Source: Rhodobiaceae bacterium
GTDB taxonomy: Bacteria; Pseudomonadota; Alphaproteobacteria; Micropepsales; Micropepsaceae
Assembly: GCA_009885515.1 (NCBI GenBank)
Contig: VFKO01000354.1
Span: forward strand, 1-33,539
DNA: 33,539 nucleotides
Direction of reading: 5' to 3'
Shown here: positions 23,458 to 31,779 of the stretch, piece by piece
Layout of the letters: every line of letters starts with the position of its first letter
Position numbering within the stretch: position 1 is the first letter of the stretch
Notes under the pieces: model-generated
The model's database searches: none
The model's input: the letters and a program-made list of their open reading frames with translations, nothing else
What the model was told of the DNA's origin: nothing
Position numbers and translations under genes: made by a program

Positions 23458-24897
23458 TTGCAGCGTTCAGCAACTGAGTTGAAACCCTCTGATCGTATGT
23501 CCTGGTTGACCATCCTGGGCTTCGGCCAACTGGCAGTACCTTTGGCATTCGCAGGACTTCCCATCGCGGTTTTTGTCTCGAAGTTTTACGCCGAAGATTT
23601 GAAAATCAACATCGAAACCGTCGGCCTCATTCTCCTCGTGGCCCGCCTTGCCGACTTCATCGTCGACCCCATCATCGGTTACGCCAGCGACCGCACCACG
23701 TGGAGTTTGGGCCGCAGACGCACCTGGGTGTTGCTCGGTGCTCCGGTCTTCATGCTCGGCGTCTACATGCTGTTCCTGCCCCCTCCAGGCGCTGACGAAA
23801 CTCACCTTTTGATCTGGATAGCCGTCTTCTATCTGGGCTGGACAATGATCACAATTCCCTACGGCGCCTGGGGCGCCGAACTGTCCGGCGACTATAACGA
23901 ACGCTCGCGCATCACCGGCGTCCGCGAAGTCTTCACGCTCGTGGGCCTGGCGTTGGCCGGCGCCATCCCCGTCATCGTCGGCGTCGCATCGGCGGCCGAA
24001 GGCGGCGGCTACTGGAACGCGATGGCCGTGCTCGGCTGGACCATTGTCGTCCTCACGCCGTTCGGTGTCGCCATCATGTTCGCCTCCACACCCGAAACGC
24101 CCTATGGCTCGACCGAACACGTCTCGGTTTGGAAAGGTGCGAAGGCGGCCATTTCCAACCTGCCGTTCTTGCGCTTGTTCTTTGCCACTTTTTTCGTTCG
24201 CATAGCCTCCCGCGCCGCTGAAGTCTTATTCTTGTTCTATATGGTGGACGCGGTCGGTCTGACCAAGGCCCAGGGCAACCATTTTCCCCTGGCCCTTATC
24301 ATTGCTGCCATCGTCTTCGCGCCCCTGTGGATCTGGCTTGGCGGCAAGATCACCAAACACCGGGCACTATCCATCGCCATGCTCATCGGCGTAGGTGTTT
24401 TTGCAACCTTGCCCCTGCTTCAGGATTTTGGCTACTGGCCCAATCTCGCATTATTCGCGTTGTTGGGCGCTGCATTTTCAGCTCCCTATACATTGGGCCA
24501 ATCCATCGCCGCCGACGTTGTCGATCTCGATTCACTGCGAACCCACGAACCACGCGCTGGCCTTCTGATCTCCTTCTTCGGCCTCGCCATCAAAGGCGGC
24601 GATGCTGTCGGGGCGGGCTTCGCGCTGATGCTCGTGGGTTATCTCGGTTTCAGCTCAGGCGTTGTCGAGAAATCTCCGGAAGCCATTTCCGCTCTGACCT
24701 ATGTATTCTCGCTCCTGCCCATCGTCTTCTACGTTCCAGCTATAGCTCTTCTGTGGTCGTTTCCCATCACTCCGGACGTCCAGCGCCGCATACGAAGCCT
24801 GGTCGAGCATCGCGCCAAACGCGCCCCTAAGCGCCCAGAGCAAACGACTTCGCAATCAATTCATACGACCGCACCCGCGCTGCAAAATCAAAGGTGA
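23458..24897 (+). CDS. MFS transporter of the GPH (glycoside/cation symporter) type
   Basis: About 479 residues, 12 membrane segments. The first half has ADFIVDPIIGYASDRT followed by RRRTWVLLGAPVFMLG, the typical GPH/MFS_2 loop between helices 2 and 3, and YGAWGAELSGDYNERSRITG. Members import sugars or related organic solutes with H+ or Na+. Start: AGGAG at 23445-23449 sits 8 nt before a TTG at 23458, which is ideal; GTG at 23449 overlaps that site and ATG at 23497 is another choice. The last 71 bp overlap the convergent luciferase-like gene. Substrate unknown. Confidence 0.85.
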   Translation: MQRSATELKPSDRMSWLTILGFGQLAVPLAFAGLPIAVFVSKFYAEDLKINIETVGLILLVARLADFIVDPIIGYASDRTTWSLGRRRTWVLLGAPVFMLGVYMLFLPPPGADETHLLIWIAVFYLGWTMITIPYGAWGAELSGDYNERSRITGVREVFTLVGLALAGAIPVIVGVASAAEGGGYWNAMAVLGWTIVVLTPFGVAIMFASTPETPYGSTEHVSVWKGAKAAISNLPFLRLFFATFFVRIASRAAEVLFLFYMVDAVGLTKAQGNHFPLALIIAAIVFAPLWIWLGGKITKHRALSIAMLIGVGVFATLPLLQDFGYWPNLALFALLGAAFSAPYTLGQSIAADVVDLDSLRTHEPRAGLLISFFGLAIKGGDAVGAGFALMLVGYLGFSSGVVEKSPEAISALTYVFSLLPIVFYVPAIALLWSFPITPDVQRRIRSLVEHRAKRAPKRPEQTTSQSIHTTAPALQNQR

Positions 24898-25849
24898 TCG
24901 TCAGCACCACGGCTTCTTCGGCGCCATACTCGCCAGCAATCTTTTCAAGTCCTGCTCGCACCCGTTCTGCCGTTCCGGTAATTCCGCGCGCAGCAATGCC
25001 CCGCAACATCACCCGGTCCTCAGGCGTATACGCATAGGCCGCTGCTTCCTCCGGCGACGGGAATGGCCCCGCCTGATTGCGCAGCAACTGCATCACCCAA
25101 AGATTGCGCGTCAGGCACAAGCGCTCGGCCTCAGCCTCGGTATCAGCCGCCAGTGCAAACACCGCCACACTCACCCGGGGCACGTCGCCATCGCGATGCG
25201 GTTTGAACTGCCGACGGTACGTCTGCGCCGCCTCTGCACCGCTGCCGTCAGGCGAAATAAACTGCGCAAACGACAATGGCAGCCCAAGCTCTGCCGCAAA
25301 AACAGCACCGCTCAGACTTGAAGCCAGCATCCACATTTCCGGCATCCCCGGCCCGCGCGGCGAAGCATGGATTTGCCGGTAGGGATGCGTCGCAGGCCAT
25401 TCGGCAAGACCTGCCGCCTCCTCAAGATAGTGCCGCAGCAACTCCGCCTGTTGGGGAAACGCAGCGATATCCCAAGCCTGCGGCCCCGCTTGCAGCGCCA
25501 CACTCGTGCGCCCATCCGCTCCCGGCGCCCGGCCAATGGCCAGATCGACCCGCCCCGGATAAAGCGTCTCCAACATCCGGAAATTCTCGGCCACCTTCAG
25601 CGGACTGTAGTGCGGCAGCATGATCCCGCCCGAGCCGACGCGGATCGTTTTCGTTTCCGAAGCGACCCGCGCGATCAAAATCTCGGGTGTCGAGCCCGCA
25701 AACGAACTCGTGTTGTGATGCTCGGCCAGCCAATAGCGGCTGTAGCCGAAGCGCTCGCAACACTTCGCAAGTTCAATCGTCTCACGCACGGCATCAGCGG
25801 CCGTGCCACCTTTGCGAATGGGCGATTGATCAAGTGCGCTAAGTTTCAT
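24827..25849 (-). CDS. LLM-class flavin-dependent oxidoreductase (luciferase-like monooxygenase)
   Basis: 340 residues from the ATG at 25849 (MKLSALDQSPIRKG). This start matches the short form MSxLDxSPI common to the YhbW/luciferase-like subgroup. The TIM-barrel signatures are RYWLAEHHNTSSFAGSTPE, VGSGGIMLPHYSPLKVAE and PGRVDLAIGRAPGAD. Such enzymes use reduced FMN and O2 on diverse organic substrates. It overlaps the upstream membrane-protein gene by 11 nt and so belongs to the CaiB operon. Its 3' end overlaps the convergent MFS gene by 71 bp. Confidence 0.9.
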   Translation of the reverse strand: MKLSALDQSPIRKGGTAADAVRETIELAKCCERFGYSRYWLAEHHNTSSFAGSTPEILIARVASETKTIRVGSGGIMLPHYSPLKVAENFRMLETLYPGRVDLAIGRAPGADGRTSVALQAGPQAWDIAAFPQQAELLRHYLEEAAGLAEWPATHPYRQIHASPRGPGMPEMWMLASSLSGAVFAAELGLPLSFAQFISPDGSGAEAAQTYRRQFKPHRDGDVPRVSVAVFALAADTEAEAERLCLTRNLWVMQLLRNQAGPFPSPEEAAAYAYTPEDRVMLRGIAARGITGTAERVRAGLEKIAGEYGAEEAVVLTITFDFAARVRSYELIAKSFALGA

Positions 25850-26258
25850 CCGCCAAGGGTCTATGCGCTTGCCGGTCGCCAAGCAAGCTCGCACCCAGTC
25901 CCGTCAGTGTAATTGCAAACATCGCGCCAATCACCAGTGTCAACCACGGTTCATCCAGCGACGACTGGGCGTTCGTGTTTGCGACTTCGGTGCCCGCACT
26001 CATGAGGTCAGACACATGCCCGAACAGTGACATGTAAAACATGGCGCTCGTAAATCCCCACCCTGCGGTCAAGATCGCCGTGCCGCGATTGCCCGGGCTC
26101 CAAAGTACCGACACCGCGCCCCATTGCAGAAGCAGCACGGCGATGTAGTCCACGACCCAGAAAGGCCACCATTGAACCTCGCCCGAGTTGCGCAAGGCCT
26201 CGGCGACGGCAAGAAAAGTTCCAAACCCAAGCGCGAGCCACGCCGCGAAATTCTTCAT
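25839..26258 (-). CDS. small membrane protein, unknown function
   Basis: 139 residues from the ATG at 26258 (GGGG upstream). About four hydrophobic segments: 5-22, 33-52, 62-82 and 110-130. It contains the Trp-rich loop VQWWPFWVVDYIAVLLLQWG and NRGTAILTAGWGFTSAMFYM. No family is named with confidence. It starts 1 nt after the CaiB stop and overlaps the LLM gene by 11 nt, so it is firmly inside that operon. Confidence 0.7.
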   Translation of the reverse strand: MKNFAAWLALGFGTFLAVAEALRNSGEVQWWPFWVVDYIAVLLLQWGAVSVLWSPGNRGTAILTAGWGFTSAMFYMSLFGHVSDLMSAGTEVANTNAQSSLDEPWLTLVIGAMFAITLTGLGASLLGDRQAHRPLADET

Positions 26259-26259
26259 G

Positions 26260-27474
26260 TTACCCCAAGCGGTTTTCGACAACCGCCCCCAACCCAATCA
26301 ACTGATCGATCTCTTCCTCACCATAGCCTGCCTCACGCAACACCGCACGATTGTCGGCACCGAAATCGGGCGGCGTGTGACGGGTCTGCGCTTCATTACG
26401 GGACATTTTCACCGGGGAGGCGATCCCCCGGTAGGAATTTCGCTCGACAAGCATTTCCCGCGCCGCCGTCTGCGGATCGTTGAGCGCCTCTTCGATCGTG
26501 TTCAGCGGACCCGCAGGCACTCCTGCCTTCAGAATCTCCAGCGCAACCTTTGGTCCATCCACGTTCGCAAAGGCATCGCGCAACAGCGTTGTCAGCTCCG
26601 CCCGATGCGCATTGCGATCCGCCATCGTTTTGAACCTTGGATCGTCGGCAACCGCCGCCATCCCCAATACAGTCAACGCCTTGCGAAACTGTCCATCATT
26701 GCCGATCCCCAGATAGATAGGCCGCGTTGCCGTCGGGTAAAGGTCATAAGGCGTCAAATTCGGATGCGCGTTGCCCAAGAGTTTCGGCGTTCGTCCATCC
26801 ATCAACCAATTGCCTGAATGCGGATGCAGGATCGAAAGCCCCGCGTCATAGAGCGCCACCTCGACAAACTGTCCAGTGCCGGCGTGCCCCCTGGAGTGCA
26901 GCGCCAGCAGGATCCCGATCACCAGATTGAGCCCCGTTGCCATGTCCACCATCGGCACGCCTAATTTCACCGGCCCTGACTCCGGCGAACCGTTGCACGA
27001 CGACAAACTGGTCATCGCCTGCACGATCGCATCATAGCCGGGCATGCCGCCAAGTGGCCCCTCGCTGCCGAAGCCCGACACCCTTGCATGGATCAGCCGC
27101 GGAAAACGCTTCGACAAAACGTCGAACCCCATCCCCCATCGCTCCATCGTGCCACTCTTGAAATTCTCGACCAGCACGTCGGCATCGCCAAGCAACTTGA
27201 ACACCACCTCCCGCGCCTCTGGCTTCGTGAGATCGAGCGCCATCCCGCGCTTGTTGCGGTTGATATTCACATAATACGCCGAAGCCCCGCTCGCGCGATC
27301 GCCGTCCCGGAACGGCGGTCCCCATTCGCGCGTCTCGTCGCCTTGGGGCGGCTCTACTTTGATCACGTCCGCCCCATGATCGCCCAAGATCTGCGTCGCA
27401 TACGGTCCGCCGAGCACGCGGCTCAGATCGATCACTTTGATCCCGGCCAAGGCCCCGGTATTCTTGGTCGCCAT
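26260..27474 (-). CDS. CaiB/BaiF family (class III) CoA-transferase
   Basis: 404 residues from the ATG at 27474, with GGAG upstream. The N-terminal IKVIDLSRVLGGPYATQILG and DHGADVIKVEPPQGDETR segments are family hallmarks. The catalytic aspartate is Asp177 in GVPMVDMATGLN. The fold is an interlocked dimer that moves CoA between carboxylic acids. The substrate is not predictable. In operon with a membrane protein and a flavin monooxygenase, and near an acyl-CoA dehydrogenase and an AtuA-like gene, it fits acyl-CoA catabolism. Confidence 0.93.
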   Translation of the reverse strand: MATKNTGALAGIKVIDLSRVLGGPYATQILGDHGADVIKVEPPQGDETREWGPPFRDGDRASGASAYYVNINRNKRGMALDLTKPEAREVVFKLLGDADVLVENFKSGTMERWGMGFDVLSKRFPRLIHARVSGFGSEGPLGGMPGYDAIVQAMTSLSSCNGSPESGPVKLGVPMVDMATGLNLVIGILLALHSRGHAGTGQFVEVALYDAGLSILHPHSGNWLMDGRTPKLLGNAHPNLTPYDLYPTATRPIYLGIGNDGQFRKALTVLGMAAVADDPRFKTMADRNAHRAELTTLLRDAFANVDGPKVALEILKAGVPAGPLNTIEEALNDPQTAAREMLVERNSYRGIASPVKMSRNEAQTRHTPPDFGADNRAVLREAGYGEEEIDQLIGLGAVVENRLG

Positions 27475-27541
27475 CAGTACGCTCCGCTCTTTGCGCCCGC
27501 ATAGCACACCGGTCGTCCTGAACCCGCCATCGTTGAGAAAG

Positions 27542-29437
27542 TTACTCCCAGAGTTTCATGCCGATCCAGCCGTACGACCAGAGATAGCCCGCGAAGGCCA
27601 GCGTTGCCATGCCGCTCAGCCAGGCGACCCCGCGTGCAAGGATGTTTGCGTCGGGAGCGCCCATGGCTGAGCGGAGCAACGTGAGGACGCCCAAAGCAGG
27701 CGTGGCTAGCGTCGCGCCATAGAGGGCCCATCCAAGCGGGCTTGGTTTGCCGAGTTGGTCGAGGCTTGCGCCTGCGAAGCTGAAAATGGCGATCCCTGTG
27801 ACGGCGACAGTCGAAAGCATCGCGAGCCACGGCAGCAACCTGATCGTCAAGCCGCCGCGTTCTCGCAATCGGCCGAAGAATGCGCTGGGGATCCAGATCA
27901 GCATGTAGAGGGCAGTCAGCACGAGAGCGAGCGCGTACACCGCCGCAAGCGCCGCTTTGCTCACGAGTTCCGCGAGCGGCACTTTGCGGTCGGCGCCGAT
28001 CGCCGTAAACATCAGCATGTCGTCGCCTTTGGGTACGAAGACGATATTGGGCGCGGCCTTGTCAGACTTCTGGAAGATGTTGTTGCCGATATGAATGCGT
28101 TTCGTGTCGTTGAACTCGAGTTCGCCGCCCTTTGCGCGCGCGGTTTGCCAGCTGAAGATGCTCTCAAGGACCGCGAGCTTCTGCTGGCGTGGCGTGATTG
28201 ATTGGTAGAAACCGGTCAACCGTTCCAATTCGGCAGGTGCCAAAGGCACTGTGACGGCCATTGACTCGGGAAAATTGCGCTCAAGGTAGCTTCTGATTTC
28301 ATCGCCGGCCGCGAAGACTTCCGACGCGCCAAGGTTCCCCATGACCACGAAGCCGGCACCTTGGCCGGGCGCGTATTCGTATTTCGAGACGAACCCGTCG
28401 ATGCCGCCGTCGTGGCCGAAGAACAGGCCCTTCTTGCCGGCATAGATCATGTTGCCCAGACCGTAGCCGTATTTCAGGCCGGCGCGCGCGCCGTCGTTGG
28501 ATTCGGGGCGCTCGATCCGCTCGACGGAGGCGGTGCCCAGGTACGTGCGTCCGTCCAGCGTGCCGCGGCCGAGCATCAGCAACGGCAGCTTCGCCAGGTC
28601 TCTCGAGGTGACGTTCAGCGACCCCGCCGGCCGTCCCAGGATTTCGACGAACGGCTCTTCCTTGGCGCCTCCGTCGCTGTAGCTCTTGGACAGCCGATCG
28701 CTGATTTGCGGTTCGCGCGTCCAATAGGCGCTCTCCATGCCGAGCGGGCCGGTCAGGCGGCTTGCAATGAAGTCCTGAAATTTCTGCCCGCTGACCTTTT
28801 CGATAATGCGCCCGGCGATCACAGGCCCCGCGTTGCAGTACGACGTCATCGTGCCGGGCTTCCAGCGGCTCGTGTAGGGCCCGTACTTGTCGACGGCCTC
28901 AGACAGCGGAACATCTTTGCCTTCGAGCAAATAGTGGCGGAAGGTAATGTCGTCGAATCCCGTCGTGTGCTCGATCAGGTGCACGACGCGGATCGGGTCG
29001 GTCTTTTCCCAGGGGTTGTCGTATTTCAGTTCGGGCATCAGATCGGCAAGCTTTGCGTCGAGGTTGAGCTTGCCTTCTTCGACCAGCATCATAACCGCGA
29101 TGCTGGTGAAGCTTTTGGAGATGGAGCCCGCGCGGAAGACCGTTTCCGGGGTGACCGGCCTTTTCGTTTTGATGTCGGCAAAACCATAGCCTTTCGAAAG
29201 GACGATTTGCCCGCCCTCGACGATGGTAACGCTTGCGCCGGGGACTTTTCCTTTGGCGAATGCTTCAGCAAGCCGCTTGTCGAGCTCTTCAAGTGAGGCG
29301 GCAGGCTTGGGCTTCTCCGGTTCGGCCGCTTGAGCGCTGGCTGCAAACACAAAACCAACAACAACGGCCATGGCCGCGACGCAATGATTCAAGGCAACCC
29401 CCAGGAAGATGAGCAAGAACGTGCAATACCGTATCAC
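27542..29437 (-). CDS. serine hydrolase (class C beta-lactamase fold) with C-terminal membrane domain
   Basis: 631 residues from a GTG at 29437, preceded by GGAG at 5-nt spacing; a TTG at 29392 after GGGGG is a second choice. The N-terminal hydrophobic signal ends ASAQA before AEPEKP. The hydrolase domain (about 45-390) has the nucleophile motif SISK (Ser105, Lys108), the YCN motif (Tyr200) and FFGHDGG (342-344) in place of KTG. The domain at about 400-480 is followed by four membrane helices (494-516, 533-555, 568-588, 602-625) that anchor it with the active site probably periplasmic. Members act as esterases or D-Ala-D-Ala-type peptidases; resistance is not implied. The frame stays open far upstream by chance. 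Confidence 0.88.
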   Translation of the reverse strand: MIRYCTFLLIFLGVALNHCVAAMAVVVGFVFAASAQAAEPEKPKPAASLEELDKRLAEAFAKGKVPGASVTIVEGGQIVLSKGYGFADIKTKRPVTPETVFRAGSISKSFTSIAVMMLVEEGKLNLDAKLADLMPELKYDNPWEKTDPIRVVHLIEHTTGFDDITFRHYLLEGKDVPLSEAVDKYGPYTSRWKPGTMTSYCNAGPVIAGRIIEKVSGQKFQDFIASRLTGPLGMESAYWTREPQISDRLSKSYSDGGAKEEPFVEILGRPAGSLNVTSRDLAKLPLLMLGRGTLDGRTYLGTASVERIERPESNDGARAGLKYGYGLGNMIYAGKKGLFFGHDGGIDGFVSKYEYAPGQGAGFVVMGNLGASEVFAAGDEIRSYLERNFPESMAVTVPLAPAELERLTGFYQSITPRQQKLAVLESIFSWQTARAKGGELEFNDTKRIHIGNNIFQKSDKAAPNIVFVPKGDDMLMFTAIGADRKVPLAELVSKAALAAVYALALVLTALYMLIWIPSAFFGRLRERGGLTIRLLPWLAMLSTVAVTGIAIFSFAGASLDQLGKPSPLGWALYGATLATPALGVLTLLRSAMGAPDANILARGVAWLSGMATLAFAGYLWSYGWIGMKLWE

Positions 29438-29596
29438 GCGTGCTCCACGCACCGAAGCGATTGATGAACTCGTGGACAACAAAACCCCGCAAAATAACTC
29501 GCCTGCTTGGAGAAATTCACTTTGCGAGCATAGGCTGGGAGATGTAAGCATCACCGGCAACGAAGCCCATCTGCGGCCTCGCCAAGGGGTACAAAG
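29438..29596. other. divergent promoter region between serine hydrolase and DUF1801 genes
   Basis: 159 bp with no supported gene. It must hold the promoters for both directions. No consensus -35/-10 pair was recognised. AAGGGG at 29584-29589 serves as ribosome-binding site for the plus-strand gene. Confidence 0.35.
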
Positions 29597-30046
29597 CTGA
29601 TCGAACTGGTCCCAAGAAAACAGCTTGACGGCTTCATCGCCAAGTACGATCCGAGCATCGCAGCCTCCGCGCGACAGATATTGGCCGCCATGCGCAAGCG
29701 GTTGCCAGGCGCATTGGAGCTTGTCTATGACAACTATAACGCGCTCGCCGTAGGCTTTGGCCCGTCGGAGAAAGTGTCTGATGTTGTATTCTCCATTGCC
29801 CTTTACCCGCGGTGGATCAGCCTGTTCTTTTTCAACGGGCCAAAGCTCAAGGACCCGAAAAAACTTCTGAAGGGAAGCGGCAGCAAGGTCCGCCACATCG
29901 TGCTCGAAAGCGCAAAGTCGCTCGCCGATCCGGATGTCGGTGCCTTGATGGACCAGGCCCTGATACTCAATCCGCTGAACGCCACTGGAAAACACCGCAT
30001 CGTCATAAAATCGGTCTCCGCGAAACAGCGCCCGCGACGGCCTTGA
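29597..30046 (+). CDS. DUF1801-family (YdhG-like) protein with probable CTG start
   Basis: 149 residues if the CTG at 29597 is used. The family is a small alpha/beta fold of unknown function. LVYDNYNALAVGFGPSEKVSD, FSIALYPRWISLFFFNG and KLLKGSGSKVRHIVLES are typical. The residues before the first ATG (29690) or TTG (29681), VPRKQLDGFIAKYDPSIAAS, also match the family N-terminus, so the real start must be upstream. The only candidate is CTG at 29597, with AAGGGG 7 nt before it; an in-frame stop lies at 29531. A degraded or mutated start is the alternative. Confidence 0.75.
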   Translation: MIELVPRKQLDGFIAKYDPSIAASARQILAAMRKRLPGALELVYDNYNALAVGFGPSEKVSDVVFSIALYPRWISLFFFNGPKLKDPKKLLKGSGSKVRHIVLESAKSLADPDVGALMDQALILNPLNATGKHRIVIKSVSAKQRPRRP

Positions 30047-30070
30047 GTGTTCACATTTCTCCCATTCGCT

Positions 30071-30107
30071 GTCATGGTCCGCGCAGGCGGACCACCCACG
30101 ACGTGAC
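30071..30107. repeat. palindromic intergenic element (alphaproteobacterial REP-like)
   Basis: TGGTCCGC-GCAG-GCGGACCA (30075-30094) is a perfect 8-bp stem with a 4-nt loop, framed by GTCA on the left and ACCCACGACGTGAC on the right. This GTCATGG...CCA(T/C)CCACG layout is a frequent short palindromic repeat in alphaproteobacterial intergenic DNA. It could also act as a terminator-like structure after the DUF1801 gene. Confidence 0.55.
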
Positions 30108-30172
30108 TTGAATTTGGTGTAAGAAGTCGTGAAAGGTCGGCCTTCGCCGAACAAGTCCACCGGAACCCCTCC

Positions 30173-31321
30173 ATGCCTCTCGACATTGAAACCCGTAACG
30201 AACTCATCGCCACCGTCCGCCGCTTCGTCAGCGAGCGCCTTGTTCCGAATGAGGACAAGACCGCGCGTGACGATCTTGTCCCCGATGCCATCGTCGCCGA
30301 GATGCGCGAGCTGGGCTTGTTCGGCATTTCCATCCCCACCGAATATGGCGGTCTCGGCCTGACCATGGAGGAAGAGGTCCTCGTCTGCATCGAACTCGGC
30401 CAGACCTCGCCCGCCTTCCGCTCGACCATTGGCACCAATGTTGGCATCGGCAGCCAGGGCCTGGTCATGTTCGGCCGCGAAGATCAAAAGCGCGAATGGC
30501 TGCCCAAACTCGCCAGCGGCGAAGCCATCGCCAGCTTCTGCCTCACCGAACCGGGTGCGGGCTCCGACGCTGCTTCGTTGCGCACCACCGCCATTCGCAA
30601 GGGCGACCACTTCGTCGTCAACGGCACCAAGCGTTACATCACCAACGCCAACAAGGCCTCGGTCTTCACGCTGATGGCGCGCACCGACCCCGCGAACAAG
30701 GGGGCAGGTGGCATCACCGCCTTCTTCGTGCCCGCGAACCTCAAGGGCATCACCATCGGCAAACCGGATCGCAAAATGGGCCAGCAGGGCGCCCATATCT
30801 GCGATGTGATTTTTGAAGACTGTCATGTCCCCGCAAGCTGCATGCTGGGTCAGGAAGGGCAGGGCTTTCGCGTTGCCATGCAGGTGCTGGATCGCGGCAG
30901 GCTTCACATCTCGGCCGTCTGCGTCGGCGTCTCCGAGCGTCTGATCCGCGACGCCGTCAAATACGCGCTGGAACGCGATCAGTTCGGCCAGAAGATCGCG
31001 GAGTTCCAGCTCATCCAGGCCATGCTCGCCGACTCCAAAACCGAATCCTACGCCGCCCGCTGCATGGTGCTCGACGCCGCGAGGAAGCGCGACGCCGGCG
31101 ACAACGTCACGATGGAGGCCGCGTGCACCAAATACTTCGCCTCCGAAATGGTGGGTCGGGTGGCCGACCGCGCCGTGCAAATCTTCGGCGGCGCCGGTTA
31201 CGTCACCGACTACGGCGTCGAACGCTTCTACCGCGACGTCCGCATTTTCCGCATTTACGAAGGCACCAGCCAGGTCCAGCAACTCGTCATCGCCAAAAAC
31301 CTGCTCAAATCCATGGGTTGA
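30173..31321 (+). CDS. acyl-CoA dehydrogenase
   Basis: 382 residues, the standard length. An FAD flavoprotein that introduces the alpha-beta double bond in an acyl-CoA. Visible signatures: FCLTEPGAGSDAASL (substrate/FAD loop), NGTKRYITNA, DRGRLHISAVCVGVSERLI, RDQFGQKIAEFQLIQ, QIFGGAGYVTDY and the C-terminal RIYEGTSQVQQ. Glu363 of that last motif is the catalytic base position used by short-chain and glutaryl-type enzymes. ATG at 30173 with a weak upstream site. Same strand as the AtuA-family gene, from which it is separated only by the toxin-antitoxin pair. Confidence 0.95.
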   Translation: MPLDIETRNELIATVRRFVSERLVPNEDKTARDDLVPDAIVAEMRELGLFGISIPTEYGGLGLTMEEEVLVCIELGQTSPAFRSTIGTNVGIGSQGLVMFGREDQKREWLPKLASGEAIASFCLTEPGAGSDAASLRTTAIRKGDHFVVNGTKRYITNANKASVFTLMARTDPANKGAGGITAFFVPANLKGITIGKPDRKMGQQGAHICDVIFEDCHVPASCMLGQEGQGFRVAMQVLDRGRLHISAVCVGVSERLIRDAVKYALERDQFGQKIAEFQLIQAMLADSKTESYAARCMVLDAARKRDAGDNVTMEAACTKYFASEMVGRVADRAVQIFGGAGYVTDYGVERFYRDVRIFRIYEGTSQVQQLVIAKNLLKSMG

Positions 31322-31356
31322 AAAAGTGCTGGCATTTTGATAGCATGATGCCAGCA
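31318..31356 (+). promoter_or_regulatory. promoter and operator-like palindrome of the toxin-antitoxin pair
   Basis: TTGAAA (31318-31323), 17-nt spacer and TAGCAT (31341-31346) form a plausible promoter that begins in the last codons of the upstream gene. TGCTGGCAT (31327-31335) and ATGCCAGCA (31348-31356) are a perfect 9-bp inverted repeat spaced by 12 nt that brackets the -10. TGATAGCA (31338-31345) between them recalls the FitA operator half-site. Autoregulation by the antitoxin is inferred. Confidence 0.55.
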
Positions 31357-31377
31357 AATGAACTGGAGCATCATGAC

Positions 31378-31779
31378 ATGGCACCCAGAACAAAACCGAA
31401 AACCAGGGCACTGACGGTTCGCAAGCTACCTGAAGACCACTACAACTGGCTGCAAGAGCGTGCTGCCGCCAACGGCCGCAGCATGGAAGCAGAAATGCGC
31501 GAGATCGTAGCCCAGACGAAGCGAGGGGCCACCGAGTGGCCGCAGAAACCTCAAGACCAGTCGAGCACGGCGCCTCGCGGATTTGCCGAACCCGCGACGC
31601 GCGGGAAGGCCGGGCGCATCCCCAAGGGCAAGGCGAAGCCGGTAAAGAAATTGTCGAGCAACATGGCAATAGCAAAGCTGCAATTGCTTTTTGCCAAGGC
31701 AACAAAGGGCCGCAAGTCAAAAAAGCTATTGTCTGAGGAGTTTCTCGAAGAACGCCGTCGTATGTGGGGCGAGGAGTGA
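31378..31779 (+). CDS. ribbon-helix-helix antitoxin (FitA/VapB-like) with long basic C-terminus
   Basis: 133 residues from the ATG at 31378, with GGAG 9 nt upstream. The N-terminal Arc-type RHH domain (ALTVRKLPEDHYNWLQERAA, then NGRSMEAEMREIVAQ) binds DNA as a dimer in FitA-type antitoxins. FitA-like proteins are usually near 80 residues. This one has an extra Pro/Lys-rich stretch (KGKAKPVKKLSS, KGRKSKK) before the usual toxin-binding tail LSEEFLEERRRMWGEE. The stop overlaps the toxin start (GTGA). The partner gene confirms the assignment. Confidence 0.85.
   Translation: MAPRTKPKTRALTVRKLPEDHYNWLQERAAANGRSMEAEMREIVAQTKRGATEWPQKPQDQSSTAPRGFAEPATRGKAGRIPKGKAKPVKKLSSNMAIAKLQLLFAKATKGRKSKKLLSEEFLEERRRMWGEE

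Noticed and set aside
29409..29600. Small plus-strand frame upstream of the DUF1801 gene.
   Set aside because: It overlaps the serine hydrolase start, has no ribosome-binding site and no recognisable domain.
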